64,000 nucleotides of DNA from Bolinopsis microptera (lineage: Eukaryota > Ctenophora > Tentaculata > Lobata > Bolinopsidae): positions 1,216,312-1,280,311 of the forward strand of contig NC_087084.1 of the NCBI RefSeq assembly GCF_026151205.1, read 5' to 3'. Below, piece by piece: positions 1 to 13,935 of the stretch (positions are counted from its first letter, which is position 1; each line of letters starts with the position of its first letter). The notes under the pieces were generated by a model. It made no database searches, was not told the DNA's origin, and was given only the letters and a program-made list of their open reading frames with translations. Both the position numbers and the translations under genes were made by a program.

Positions 1-3000
1 GTAGTGTACTGTGCACACTACACCTCTACACTACTGTCATTAGTAGTGTACTGTGCACACTACACCTCTACACTGCTGTCATTAGTAGTGTACTGTGCAC
101 ACTACACCTCTACACTGCTGTCATTAGTAGTGTACTGTGCACACTACACCTCTACACTGCTGTCATTAGTAGTGTACTGTGCACACTACACCTCTACACT
201 GCTGTCATTAGTAGTGTACTGTGCACACTACACCTCTACACTACTGTCATTAGTAGTGTACTGTGCACACTACACCTCTACACTGCTGTCATTAGTAGTG
301 TACTGTGCACACTACACCTCTACACTGCTGTCATTAGTAGTGTACTGTGCACACTACACCTCTACACTGCTGTCTTTAGTAGTGTACTGTGCACACTACA
401 CCTCTACACTGCTGTCATTAGTAGTGTACTGTGCACACTACACCTCTACACTGCTGTCATTAGTAGTGTACTGTGCACACTACACCTCTACACTGCTGTC
501 ATTAGTAGTGTACTGTGCACACTACACCTCTACACTGCTGTCATTAGTAGTGTACTGTGCACACTACACCTCTACACTACTGTCATTAGTAGTGTACTGT
601 GCACACTACACCTCTACACTGCTGTCATTAGTAGTGTACTGTGCACACTACACCTCTACACTGCTGTCATTAGTAGTGTACTGTGCACACTACACCTCTA
701 CACTGCTGTCATTAGTAGTGTACTGTGCACACTACACCTCTACACTACTGTCATTAGTAGTGTACTGTGCACACTACACCTCTACACTACTGTCATTAGT
801 AGTGTACTGTGCACACTACACCTCTACACTACTGTCATTAGTAGTGTACTGTGCACACTACACCTCTACACTGCTGTCATTAGTAGTGTACTGTGCACAC
901 TACACCTCTACACTACTGTCATTAGTAGTGTACTGTGCACACTACACCTCTACACTGCTGTCATTAGTAGTGTACTGTGCACACTACACCTCTACACTAC
1001 TGTCATTAGTAGTGTACTGTGCACACTACACCTCTACACTACTGTCATTAGTAGTGTACTGTGCACACTACACCTCTACACTGCTGTCATTAGTAGTGTA
1101 CTGTGCACACTACACCTCTACACTGCTGTCATTAGTAGTGTACTGTGCACACTACACCTCTACACTACTGTCATTAGTAGTGTACTGTGCACACTACACC
1201 TCTACACTGCTGTCATTAGTAGTGTACTGTGCACACTACACCTCTACACTACTGTCATTAGTAGTGTACTGTGCACACTACACCTCTACACTGCTGTCAT
1301 TAGTAGTGTACTGTGCACACTACACCTCTACACTACTGTCATTAGTAGTGTACTGTGCACACTACACCTCTACACTACTGTCATTAGTAGTGTACTGTGC
1401 ACACTACACCTCTACACTGCTGTCATTAGTAGTGTACTGTGCACACTACACCTCTACACTGCTGTCATTAGTAGTGTACTGTGCACACTACACCTCTACA
1501 CTGCTGTCATTAGTAGTGTACTGTGCACACTACACCTCTACACTGCTGTCATTAGTAGTGTACTGTGCACACTACACCTCTACACTACTGTCATTAGTAG
1601 TGTACTGTGCACACTACACCTCTACACTACTGTCATTAGTAGTGTACTGTGCACACTACACCTCTACACTGCTGTCATTAGTAGTGTACTGTGCACACTA
1701 CACCTCTACACTACTGTCATTAGTAGTGTACTGTGCACACTACACCTCTACACTACTGTCATTAGTAGTGTACTGTGCACACTACACCTCTACACTGCTG
1801 TCATTAGTAGTGTACTGTGCACACTACACCTCTACACTGCTGTCATTAGTAGTGTACTGTGCACACTACACCTCTACACTACTGTCATTAGTAGTGTACT
1901 GTGCACACTACACCTCTACACTGCTGTCATTAGTAGTGTACTGTGCACACTACACCTCTACACTGCTGTCATTAGTAGTGTACTGTGCACACTACACCTC
2001 TACACTACTGTCATTAGTAGTGTACTGTGCACACTACACCTCTACACTGCTGTCATTAGTAGTGTACTGTGCACACTACACCTCTACACTACTGTCATTA
2101 GTAGTGTACTGTGCACACTACACCTCTACACTGCTGTCATTAGTAGTGTACTGTGCACACTACACCTCTACACTACTGTCATTAGTAGTGTACTGTGCAC
2201 ACTACACCTCTACACTACTGTCATTAGTAGTGTACTGTGCACACTACACCTCTACACTGCTGTCATTAGTAGTGTACTGTGCACACTACACCTCTACACT
2301 ACTGTCATTAGTAGTGTACTGTGCACACTACACCTCTACACTGCTGTCATTAGTAGTGTACTGTGCACACTACACCTCTACACTGCTGTCATTAGTAGTG
2401 TACTGTGCACACTACACCTCTACACTACTGTCATTAGTAGTGTACTGTGCACACTACACCTCTACACTGCTGTCATTAGTAGTGTACTGTGCACACTACA
2501 CCTCTACACTGCTGTCATTAGTAGTGTACTGTGCACACTACACCTCTACACTACTGTCATTAGTAGTGTACTGTGCACACTACACCTCTACACTGCTGTC
2601 ATTAGTAGTGTACTGTGCACACTACACCTCTACACTGCTGTCATTAGTAGTGTACTGTGCACACTACACCTCTACACTGCTGTCATTAGTAGTGTACTGT
2701 GCACACTACACCTCTACACTGCTGTCATTAGTAGTGTACTGTGCACACTACACCTCTACACTACTGTCATTAGTAGTGTACTGTGCACACTACACCTCTA
2801 CACTACTGTCATTAGTAGTGTACTGTGCACACTACACCTCTACACTGCTGTCATTAGTAGTGTACTGTGCACACTACACCTCTACACTACTGTCATTAGT
2901 AGTGTACTGTGCACACTACACCTCTACACTACTGTCATTAGTAGTGTACTGTGCACACTACACCTCTACACTACTGTCATTAGTAGTGTACTGTGCACAC

Positions 3001-4914
3001 TACACCTCTACACTACTGTCATTAGTAGTGTACTGTGCACACTACACCTCTACACTACTGTCATTAGTAGTGTACTGTGCACACTACACCTCTACACTAC
3101 TGTCATTAGTAGTGTACTGTGCACACTACACCTCTACACTGCTGTCATTAGTAGTGTACTGTGCACACTACACCTCTACACTACTGTCATTAGTAGTGTA
3201 CTGTGCACACTACACCTCTACACTACTGTCATTAGTAGTGTACTGTGCACACTACACCTCTACACTACTGTCATTAGTAGTGTACTGTGCACACTACACC
3301 TCTACACTGCTGTCATTAGTAGTGTACTGTGCACACTACACCTCTACACTGCTGTCATTAGTAGTGTACTGTGCACACTACACCTCTACACTGCTGTCAT
3401 TAGTAGTGTACTGTGCACACTACACCTCTACACTGCTGTCATTAGTAGTGTACTGTGCACACTACACCTCTACACTACTGTCATTAGTAGTGTACTGTGC
3501 ACACTACACCTCTACACTGCTGTCATTAGTAGTGTACTGTGCACACTACACCTCTACACTACTGACATTAGTAGTGTACTGTGCACACTACACCTCTACA
3601 CTACTGTCATTAGTAGTGTACTGTGCACACTACACCTCTACACTACTGTCATTAGTAGTGTACTGTGCACACTACACCTCTACACTGCTGTCATTAGTAG
3701 TGTACTGTGCACACTACACCTCTACACTGCTGTCATTAGTAGTGTACTGTGCACACTACACCTCTACACTACTGTCATTAGTAGTGTACTGTGCACACTA
3801 CACCTCTACACTACTGTCATTAGTAGTGTACTGTGCACACTACACCTCTACACTACTGTCATTAGTAGTGTACTGTGCACACTACACCTCTACACTGCTG
3901 TCATTAGTAGTGTACTGTGCACACTACACCTCTACACTACTGTCATTAGTAGTGTACTGTGCACACTACACCTCTACACTACTGACATTAGTAGTGTACT
4001 GTGCACACTACACCTCTACACTGCTGTCATTAGTAGTGTACTGTGCACACTACACCTCTACACTACTGTCATTAGTAGTGTACTGTGCACACTACACCTC
4101 TACACTACTGTCATTAGTAGTGTACTGTGCACACTACACCTCTACACTGCTGTCTTTAGTAGTGTACTGTGCACACTACACCTCTACACTACTGTCATTA
4201 GTAGTGTACTGTGCACACTACACCTCTACACTACTGTCATTAGTAGTGTACTGTGCACACTACACCTCTACACTGCTGTCATTAGTAGTGTACTGTGCAC
4301 ACTACACCTCTACACTACTGACATTAGTAGTGTACTGTGCACACTACACCTCTACACTACTGTCATTAGTAGTGTACTGTGCACACTACACCTCTACACT
4401 GCTGTCTTTAGTAGTGTACTGTGCACACTACACCTCTACACTGCTGTCATTAGTAGTGTACTGTGCACACTACACCTCTACACTACTGTCATTAGTAGTG
4501 TACTGTGCACACTACACCTCTACACTACTGTCATTAGTAGTGTACTGTGCACACTACACCTCTACACTACTGTCATTAGTAGTGTACTGTGCACACTACA
4601 CCTCTACACTACTGTCATTAGTAGTGTACTGTGCACACTACACCTCTACACTACTGTCATTAGTAGTGTACTGTGCACACTACACCTCTACACTGCTGTC
4701 ATTAGTAGTGTACTGTGCACACTACACCTCTACACTGCTGTCATTAGTAGTGTACTGTGCACACTACACCTCTACACTACTGTCATTAGTAGTGTACTGT
4801 GCACACTACACCTCTACACTACTGTCTTTAGTAGTGTACTGTGCACACTACACCTCTACACTACTGTCATTAGTAGTGTACTGTGCACACTACACCTCTA
4901 CACTGCTGTCATTC
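1..4914. repeat. 42-bp satellite array, about 117 units
   Basis: Head-to-tail copies of a 42-bp unit that starts gtagtgtactgtgcacac fill the first 4914 bases; 4914/42 is exactly 117. Units differ mainly at one A/G site (ctactg or ctgctg), with rare variants such as ctgtcttta or ctgacatta. The array runs off the left edge. Because 42 is a multiple of three, and the unit has no stop in two of the forward frames, a 1647-residue open frame of a repeated 14-residue peptide appears; there is no other sign that it is coding. The array ends inside a unit at ctgctgtcatt, which is also the start of the 3' flanking duplication. Confidence 0.97.
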
Positions 4915-5580
4915 CACCATATTTTCACAAGTGTTTATGAACACTAAAGCTATCTTGTATCTGAGTGCTGAGGTCCTCAGGTTAAAATATTACGTATTTT
5001 TTATAGGTCAATAATAATTGTTAATAGGTCTGAAAACTTTTTTTTTTCAGAATGCCGAAACAGTCGCCTTCTTTGGAAGTAATCAGGATTTACGATATTA
5101 ATTGTAAAAGTAAAACATATTCTCACGATAAATGAAACAGTTGTTGAGTTTATTGTAACATCTAATAGAAACGTCAAGTCTTTACACATGTATACTAACT
5201 CTAAGACGTGACATGTATACTAACATTTTATTTGAAAGTTGAAAAATTGCTATTACTAAATGACTTGAATTCAAAATGACTGCTGTCATTCCACCATATT
5301 TTCACATGTGAAGTGTTTATGAACACTAAAGCTGTTTTGTATCTGAGTGCTGAGGTCCTCAGGTTAAAATATTACGTATTTTGTATAGGTAATAATTGTT
5401 TATAGGTTCTCACGATAAATGAAACAGATGTTCATGTTGAGTTTATTGTAACATCTAATAGAAATGTCAAATCTTTACACATGTATATTAACTCTAAGAC
5501 TAGACATGTATACTAACATTTTATTTGAAAGTTAGAAAAATTATCAGTACTAAATGACTTGAAATTGAATTCAAAATTGA
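4905..5580. repeat. Direct duplication next to the satellite
   Basis: The sequence from ctgctgtcattccaccatat at about 4905 recurs from about 5279, with the same order of landmarks: gtgtttatgaacactaaagc, then ctgaggtcctcaggttaaaa, then cgataaatgaaacag, then tttacacatgtat. The copies differ by small indels, including a stretch of about 60 bases near 5033-5095 found only in the first copy. Both copies begin with the last 10 bases of a satellite unit, so the duplicated block probably once carried satellite sequence at its left end. Confidence 0.85.
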
Positions 5581-8500
5581 ATTCAGCCTCGCGTAAGTTT
5601 TATTTTTAACACGTAATCAAATAAATTATAAACATAAAAATTGTTTATCGCAAAATAAATACAAATGACATTAAATATAGAAAAATATAGAAAAACAAGA
5701 TGCGTTTTGAAAAGTGCATCAAAGAAAATAAGTCTTCAAATCAATTATTGGTAGGCTTATCTAAATTTAAAAACAAATGGCGGCCTAATTTTGTTGAATG
5801 GTTCTTAAGCAAGGAGTGAGTATTGTTTTATTATATGTTCCTGTAGAAGTATCACATATCACTTCTTTAAGGCTCTCATCCATAACCACATATGAAGATT
5901 TGCTGCAAGTCACGACTATTCTGTAGTTGTTTGAATCGGTGATTTCCTCCTGAAAAAATGAAAATAGAATATTTCTGAATTTTGAGTTGCATCTTTCGTT
6001 ATTTTAATTAACATTTTTTGGAACGATCACATTTTCATTGAAAAATTATTACAACAAGTATTTAGTTTTACCACCTCGAAATTACGATCTTATCATTGTT
6101 ATTTGTTTTAATTATGATAAACTTGCGATTTTTAACAAGATAGGATTTCTAAAGACAAAAGAAACAAAGTGACTGGGCCCCTCCATCCAGTTGTAAGCCT
6201 GGAGCTCTGTGTAGTGACCCTATTTACACAAAGCTAAATAAATGCAATAGATTTGTAAGTCATAAAACTAATTAAACATGTAAAGTTTCTACTGAGAAGT
6301 AAAGATTGTGTCTGAAAACCGTAAACTGCTCGCTCACCTCCAGAATACTTTGTTTGGTGGGGTATGTGAGTGGTATTGCACTTCAGCTTTACTGATTAGC
6401 CAACTTTAGTAGTTTCGTACTCAAGTACCCGACTCAAATATCACTCTGAAGAGCTTATGTACCCATCGCAACACAGGACAACTTGTTAGAAACAACAATC
6501 AATAATCAGAATATTTGCACAAAGATGAATTTTAGATAGGTTAACTAAAGTTATCTACTTAAATAAGTAGAATCCCACTTCACTGTGCCTACTTCCCTCA
6601 TCTTCATGAGTTATTTGAAGGGACGGACGAGGTAACACTGTTCCAGAGCAACTTGTTCTGCTTACCACTCTCTGGGAAACGAGTTAGCAATCAGAGGAGA
6701 CAAGTAAATCATTAATGAACCGTGCACATTATATTTTAAAAGCCGCCGCGCGTTTGAAGTCACTGATACATCTCGGCTTTTTTCCCGCCATCACGTTAAA
6801 GATGTTACTTCATATATTAAGAGTAGGGGTGATGATCAATGTAAAGCTTACCTTGGTGAACTAAAAAGTACACTGCTCGGTTTGTCTGGTCCTTCCTAAA
6901 CCGTCACACTGAACGTGACTGTGTCTCTTTCAAAAACAGGTGTGACATCTTGCCATGTTAGCATTGACAGCCTTCAGCTGACGTTCACAATTGTTTCCTT
7001 CAAACAGCGATCTGACTGCGTTCTGTAACCTTGAAGACAACCATTAAACCCAGATAAACTTAAACTTTGATGAAGGCAGACTTAAGCAGAATTAAAATAA
7101 TTTAGGTACAGCTGAGATAAAACTTCTAAGATTTCTCAAGAGAATATACCTGTAGCATCTGATTTCCCCGCGTCTTATCTTATTAAAGAATAGTTACAAT
7201 ACTGCCTTCATCATTCATCTCCGATAGTATGGTATGTAACCTTCAGATGCAATGTCTTTCCATGACTATCAGCCGTGTCTGGGAGAAACCAAATCCAATT
7301 TTATTAGCCTTCAATCCATGATGTTTTTCTTAACACAAAATAAGCACGCGTGTAAACTCTTAAAACATTATGAAATTAAACACTGCTTAGTATACTCACT
7401 CCCTGTTGCCAGACTCAGAACACTCGCTATAACGGAGGTTGTGAAGGAGGCAGAAAGTGTTGTCCTGGTCCCCAATAGTAAGCCCATTCTGATCTTTTTA
7501 ACAAATTTTTCACCTACAAAGTGTGTCGTTTAACAAATAATTAAAATTTTAAAATCGCCGCTAAATTTAAAAAGTGCGAAGATTTGCAGTTGTTTCAAGA
7601 TTGTTTTTACCTATTAAAAACGCTGTACCAGTTTTCACTATTCGAGCAGAGCCCAGCATTAAACTGTGTAAGTAAAAGAGTATTCTTGTTGGAGAGTTGC
7701 TCATCACTTGTTACTTCTGACGACGTGCTGAAATGGTAATGGAACAAACTTAACCTGAATGAGAACATGTGACTACAATAAACCCCAATTCGTCGCACCC
7801 TAATTTACCGTACTATTTCCCTTTGCCCAAACCGTAAAATCGGGTTGTTCTCACTGAAACATCAATAAAGACTCAATTTAAAAAATAATTATCAAATACA
7901 GTGAAGATATATAACCTACCTTGAAAATTTGACGAACTTCAGTGAATTAGATACCGTCGCATCATAGAGGTCCAACTTCCTCGTAGATACGATTTAGAGG
8001 CAGTTCCCTGGTTTTGTGGAGAATTAATAAATTCGTGATTCGTTATGTATCAAATAAAACTGGTCATTTATAGTATTACTATAAATCCACAGCATAATAT
8101 GAAGAACTTTAAGAATGACATACAGATGGCATGTTGGGTAAGATTTGTTGGACTGGAATTAGACCTGGTGGTAAAAGTAACTTCAGCTTCGTGAAGGTGT
8201 AAGGATGATATTGTCCACATCAGAGTTAAGTGTCATTACGTCGACTATGTGTGCTCGATTATAATGTTCCGCTCTGTAAGGGTTAGTTTATGTTAATTGT
8301 GATAACCTTCAATCTTTCACTTGTTATTAGTAAGGAGAAGTTTTGAAAAGCAGTCACCTCACCATTAAGAAATAGAAGCAAACTCTTATCAATGTTAATG
8401 TGAAAACAGACCTGGATGATAACTGCTATGGCACTGTAGAAGTGCCTACTGCAGCGAGGGAAGGTGTGTAAGGAGAGGAACTGAGGTCTTATCAGTGTCT

Positions 8501-10104
8501 GTTGAAAACCGCGTCTGAAACTGTGAATTTGCACTACCACACTGTTTTTTATTGTATCCAATTCCCTTCTCCACTGATTGCATTGTCATCTAGTGTCCCA
8601 CCTGAGAGAGTCTATAGTTATTGAGATTCATTGGAATCCAAAACGGCTGCCAGAAATTAATAACACTTTATTCTCCAAAATTATTCTGCATAGCAAGAAA
8701 ATGAGGCGGAGTTTCTAACAAATATGGCAAGAACTGACCTAATACTAGTTGTTCCAAATGTCTGTTAGAAACCGAATAGGAACTACACGAAGTAACTACT
8801 CCACTGCCCACCAGCCCCCCCACTGAGTCAAGGTAACCTTCCTGTCAAACTCCCCTGCTGACACTCTTACTTCGTTACAACTATAATCCTGTCTGAAGTG
8901 AGGTCATACAGCAACACAATTTTATTTATAAAATGATACCTATTGATGCGGTATCCTTTCTTTTGACAAAGATGAAACAGTTCCAAAATAACTTACTGCC
9001 ATTTTTCTTGGTGAAGTAGCATCTGAACCTTTTTTTGTTTCCCAGCATTACTGGTATCAACTGTGCAGAGTTAACTTTGAAGTCTTGAGAGCGGCTGGGT
9101 TGCTGAAACATTGTGAGATTAATTACTTGGGAGTATTGGTTGGGTTGCCTGACTAGTCCCAGAGAAAGAGGAGAGTTTATACATAGTATTGAGGGTATTT
9201 TAATAAACCTGCAAGCCGTTGTTAAACAAGACTGATCGCAGAAGATCCAATAGAACGCTCCCTCGCTGATAGTGGTTGGATGAAGGGCATGCATGTTAGA
9301 GTCCGCACTGTTCCAGTAAATACTCGGCTACTTCAGGCTTCAGAGAAAGGTCTGAGACATGTGTTTTCAAGAAGCTTCTCAGCGTATCGAATGGAAACAC
9401 CTTAAAGTTAAGGCCCCCTATAATTATTTTCATAGATCTCAACAGTAGTGTAACTCTTTAGATGGCTAACATGGCTACTATCAGGACACAGCCCACTAGC
9501 ATACTTCCAGACGGTAGCAAACAACCCAATTCGAAACTACAAGACTGTGAACACTGCCCAGGAAGCAGAAACATCACAACACTTCCTATGAGAATGCATC
9601 CAGCTGATGACAACTAGACTGAGGATATTTAGGTAAATCCCATCCTAACAATTGAGGACTCATCATAGTAAACCTCACCACCATATCAAATTTGTGGCAA
9701 AGTATCAAGGTTTGACAGGAGACGATCATATGGATAAGCATCAGACATACAACCAAGCTCATAAACAATCATACATTAGATCACACAGGACTATCTCAGA
9801 TAGTGACACATATCCAGTGGACCATGCTCGAAGTCCCTCGCCTGCCCCCGAAGAAAGAACATCTGAAGTGGGTTTTGCTCTGAGCAAGGTATCAACAGCT
9901 TCGAGACTCCATAGGTCTGTTGCGTTGTTATCTATTATTCTATTCTTTTGTATCTACTTAGGGAGTCCTGGAGTGTTGGCTACAGGAGTCACACTCTGTG
10001 GGCACGGCGAGAAGGCCTCCACTCACTAGGAGGCCAGAAACCGTTGACCACACCAAGAGAGAGAGATGTATAACTCTTTTTTTGTAGCGGCAGTTTTAAC
10101 ATAC
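5581..10104. other. No recognisable gene; AT-rich unique DNA
   Basis: I see no ORF with a recognisable family, no RNA gene and no clear mobile element here. Short open frames on both strands have no domain signature. The stretch is downstream (on the minus strand) of decayed Ig exons, so it may hold further degraded exons or the 3' end of that gene, but I could not support any single exon. Confidence 0.5.
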
Positions 10105-10450
10105 CGTTGATCTCGACGCTATTCAAAGAAGGAGTACTCTTCGTTCCCAGGAAAACCTTGCACTGTAGTAGAGTCTTCTCTTGCGATGGCAGGAGTAACC
10201 TGTACATGGTCAGGTCGGCTACAGTGTTCTTTTGTGTATCTGAAACAAGTTAAACTTAAAGTAAAATAACCTTGACATTGATACTCAAATGTGTCAGAAT
10301 AACATTTAGTTTAATCTCTTGGTTTGTAAAATTGGTGGTACCTGTAAGAAGTTGGTCGGTGTAGTACCAAGCCACAGTAATTGTAGTCTGTTAGGTATAT
10401 TACTGAGCAGGTCAGATGCAGATTTGCCTGACGCACCGCGTCTCCTCCTT
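10105..10450 (-). pseudogene. Decayed Ig domain, two exons
   Basis: Two minus-strand exon candidates form the two halves of an Ig domain. The first (10450-10342) follows an acceptor ending aacaatccag, reads HLTCSVIYLTD, then needs a one-base shift to read TITVAWYYTDQLLTG, which has the typical C-strand tryptophan. It ends before a gtacc donor. The second (10199-10105) follows ccatgtacag, reads LLPSQEKTLLQCKVFLG and SLNSVEIN, and ends at a good gtatgt donor. The F-strand cysteine and G-strand pattern match the intact exons further right. The frame break inside the first exon suggests a pseudogene or an uncorrected single-base error. A middle exon may be missing. Confidence 0.45.
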
Positions 10451-10684
10451 CTGGATTGTTACGTGAGACCTGAAGTTTAGTACAGGGATGTGGGTATATG
10501 CTGTGGGTATCTCAAGAAAACCAATAATGAAGTAACAACAACTTAAGCATCAACTTGAATTACTATCTGAAATGTCAAGGAAGAATATGATCTATTTGAT
10601 GTTGAAGTGGATTACCAGCATGTCAATATCTACATATTTAGTTTACATAATTCATCATAAAAATTGTTACCTGACACTGAAGAC

Positions 10685-10823
10685 CTTGAGTGTTACTGAG
10701 TACTACTTGCTGAGTTGTACCCCTACTGTAACCCGGCAAGTGAAGGTCTGATCAGATTTTGTAGTTAATCTCCGGACAGTGTCATGGAAAACACATTGCG
10801 ATCCTCCTTTAGTTCCCCTTTCT
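10685..10823 (-). pseudogene. Decayed Ig second-half exon
   Basis: Reading the minus strand from an acceptor gtttcag at 10824, the sequence gives KGELKEDRNVFSMTLSGD in one frame and then LTTKSDQTFTCRVTVGVQLSK in another, followed by an in-frame TAG and YSVTLK before a gtcttc donor. The pattern is that of strands E, F and G of an Ig domain (TFTCRV carries the F-strand cysteine). A frameshift and a stop lie within about 130 bases, so this is not a working exon as written. Confidence 0.5.
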
Positions 10824-12326
10824 CTGAAACGAACCGAGAGTGAAAACTACGACGAGTTAGTTAACTCATTCATCAATAAAAAAGCTGCCAAGAAAATGTT
10901 TTGCCAAAAATTATATGTGAGCAAATAACCATATAAAAGATACTCACTACCACAACGTAGTTTCAATCATTATAGGGTCTCTATAACTGGACCCCGTTAC
11001 TATCAAGCACATCAGATAATGTCGTTTAGCGGAGACTCCAGATACAGAGCATGTCAGGGTTGAAGGGTGACCTGGCTGCTAATCGTGACTGTATGCTTAT
11101 CTCACATGGGTAAGAGGACCGTAGATATCTAATTATCAAAATGAAATGTCTCAGTTTGATGCTACAAAAATTAACCATACTGAAATTTCTCGTGGTACTA
11201 TTTGTCTAAATTACCATATGTATTGAGCTGTCCGCTCCTCTTTTCTGATCACCCTGTCCAAAAGCCCGAAACAACACATGTGAACACCTCATCCTCAGTG
11301 ACAGAGGAAGCGGCTAATGTTTAGTGTAACAACAAGTTCCATTGTTAGTCCATTCGCTTGAGACAGCGGCGTATTGGTCACCTCGGTGTTTGTTAACAAT
11401 ACGTTATATAACGGTGTAAAGAATTCTACTCGAACAAGATATTGTACTCTACAATCTGTCCATAAAAAATTAATTTTTTTAAAAATTCACCGCAATAAGT
11501 TTAGTGTCCTTATCAACCAAGATTATATCGATCTTCTGACACTCCCGTGGCCTGTACATGATGACGAGGCAGCTTTTTTTAATAGTACTTCGTCACCCTC
11601 CCGTCACTAAGCCGAGAGATGTGGCAATATGGGTTAAAATAACTTTCAGTTGAGGCATTATGTGTTTTTAGTTTGATGTGATAATTTGTTTCGTTTTGAG
11701 TTCAATACAACTCACTCAAAAACTTTAATTGAGATATCACACATCCCTCACCAGATACAGGGAACTGTGTGGACTTATACACGGCATCTAGTAGGATGTA
11801 GTGCCTCACGAGTAACTGCAGTTGCTGTCAGTTCAGAGGTTTGCTTGCTGCCTGACAGGACTTTGTTTCTACTCCTTCGAGAGAGCTTGCTCTACCGTTA
11901 AAAATATCAATCGTTAACAGAACTACAGTTGGTATTTTTTCAATTGGGTTTAACTTCGATGAAAAGCATCATGAAGTAGTATTTTGTAAAGAATATTTTT
12001 TGCTTGAGACTGACCTTGAACCACTGATTATCACAGATGCAGTTAAATCTGCCACGTACATGGTAAATGACTACAACATCTGATTCCATGAATTTTGCTC
12101 TATCTCAGGCAGGGTGATAGCTAGAAATACAGCTGTTAAGGGGGTGATTCGATTAAAATAATTTCATTAACATTCAAAATCTTGTGACATTACAATTAAC
12201 ATGATGATTTAATGTATAAACATATGTTTTTCGCCATAGATTTTCATCAAAAACATATAATATATTACCTATTGAGCTATTGTTTTTGCTTACTCCGAGA
12301 CACCCATATCTGGGCATTATACTTAC

Positions 12327-12428
12327 TGTAAACTTCTAGTTGACATCTAAAAGGTTTTGAACCGAGGTAGGGTTGTCTACGGAGGATACAGTACAGTGTT
12401 TGGTTTTATCTTCTGTCACAGCAGCAGA
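12327..12428 (-). pseudogene. Decayed Ig F-G exon
   Basis: The minus strand reads LKSAAVTEDKTKHCTVSSVD then PTSVQNLLDVN and a TAG stop; a one-base shift at that point restores EVY directly before a gtaagt donor, as at the ends of the intact Ig exons (LNVYG or LHVYG). This looks like the second half of an Ig domain broken by one small indel close to its 3' splice junction. Confidence 0.45.
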
Positions 12429-12829
12429 CTTTAAGTAAGTGGTCCTAGTTTGACTGTTTGGGTCTCATCATCGTAGATCCTGGTGTTTCACTTAGTACCC
12501 CCATCAGAGATGCCAGACCAGGATATTTTCAACTCTTTGCTTACATCTGTTTATTTAGCAAGATATGGTTGTTTCAGTTCCCAACTGCACCTCTTTGTCG
12601 AACACATCAATAGCTACCGAAATTAATTTTTTAATTGTCATTAAAGCCCCCCGGGGGGATAAAACTAAAAAATTTTTTAAAAAATGTAAATGATTGAAAT
12701 AGAGAAACATTTAAAATGTTTTAAAATATTTGCAGCGTGATAAAATAAATGATAAAAAAGGGAACAACATGAAACGATCAGACCAAATCCTAGAAACCCA
12801 AATAAACGCTGTTTTAAAAATAACCTTAC

Positions 12830-13121
12830 AATACACGTTGAGAGACACCAGGAGTTGTTAGGAAGGGACAGCTCAAACTCTCCTGAAGTCCACTACATCA
12901 GGTATATCACACACTTCTCCAGGAGTTAATACGGTCAGGTGGAGATCTGAGTGTCCAGTGTTCAGATCTCCTGCTACCTGACCCGTGCTTATATTTATAA
13001 AAAATTACATTCTAACCCTTCATCCACGTGACAGTAGCTGTGGCTGATAGCCTGGGTATCTCCGCAAGTCAGGGTGGTTTCTGTTCCCTTGTAGGCGTCT
13101 TTGTAGTATCTCGGCCTACCT
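12830..13121 (-). pseudogene. Decayed two-exon Ig domain
   Basis: The first exon (13121-13017) follows tatttgcag and reads DAYKGTETTLTCGDTQ, then after a one-base shift LSATATVTWMKG, restoring the C-strand tryptophan pattern. The second (12946-12830) follows acactcag and ends VSLNVY before a gtaagg donor, but has two internal stops. The order on the minus strand follows the last intact exon at 13784-13687, so this is probably the next domain of the same ancestral gene, now broken. Paralogous blocks 2 and 3 have no counterpart because the duplicated segment ends at the 13.7-kb exon. Confidence 0.5.
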
Positions 13122-13686
13122 CTGCAAATACATAACTATGATTATACTTTACTTATTCCCAGAGAATCGACCAGTAAAATTAAAACACTTATAAAACTTC
13201 AAAGTTCAAAAATCAGTTAAATAAAGCAAACTGGCAGAATGTTTCAAACCCTCGCATAAACACTGAGCTTTCAGTTTGTTTTTTAATTACTTTATCGTGA
13301 AGTAAACATGCGAAGTTGATAAGGATATATCATAAAATATTTGTAACCCTGCACTCGACTCGTTTAATCAATTTTTGCTTCAATGATCTCATCAATAGGT
13401 GATTGTACCACCCAACAGTCACTTTTAACTGCTGTTTTTAATCAGGCAAGGAATATATTTTAAGAGTAAATCAAAAACCATGGATAACTGTTAGCGTTGA
13501 AAACGTTGGTGTTCCTAATTATAATCCGTGGATCAAAGAAAGTCTACTTCTAGCAGTGGTTGAGCTTCACTTACTGGCAGAAGTTTAATCATAAATAGCA
13601 GACTTACTTTTAGTGACACTTTTAATGACACTTCACACAGGTTACTACACAAGTTATCACACAGGTTATTACACAGGTTAACTTAC

Positions 13687-13784
13687 CGAGCACATTGAGA
13701 GGAACAGAGTGAGAGTAGAAAGATTCTTCTCCATCAGAGGACACAAGACACTTGTACTCTCCATCATCTCCAGTGTGCTCTCCA
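13687..13784 (-). CDS. Ig F-G exon, block 1, last clear domain
   Basis: This 98-bp exon reads GEHTGDDGEYKCLVSSDGEE then SFYSHSVPLNVLG. It has the DGEYKC F strand of an Ig domain, sits between a cctcccag acceptor and a gtaagt donor, and is nearly identical to exons at 33046-33143 and 50488-50585. In those paralogs it is the third exon of a three-exon domain. Here the upstream middle exon (86 bp in the paralogs) is not found between this exon and the first-half exon at 16596-16702; the intervening 2.8 kb holds a foldback element and a long inverted-repeat element. The domain may therefore be broken in this block. Confidence 0.7.
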
Positions 13785-13935
13785 CTGGGAGGAAGGAGTA
13801 TCAGTAAAAGGGAACTGTAGTATATGAAGTACAGAAACACGTGATGCCCATATAAGGAGTGCCATGTGAGGCCCTCTACTACAATTGTCAGAGATTATTG
13901 TCTTACTACCTTATTGTCAGAGATCTCAAATACTA

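Noticed and set aside
4-4947. 1647-residue open reading frame in the satellite
   Set aside because: It is a consequence of a 42-bp repeat whose length is a multiple of three; another forward frame is open as well, there is no non-repeat domain, and variation between units shows no coding pattern.
9586-10029. Frames on both strands near 9.6-10.0 kb, one with a hydrophobic end
   Set aside because: No domain signature, no splice-consistent context and mutual overlap on opposite strands.
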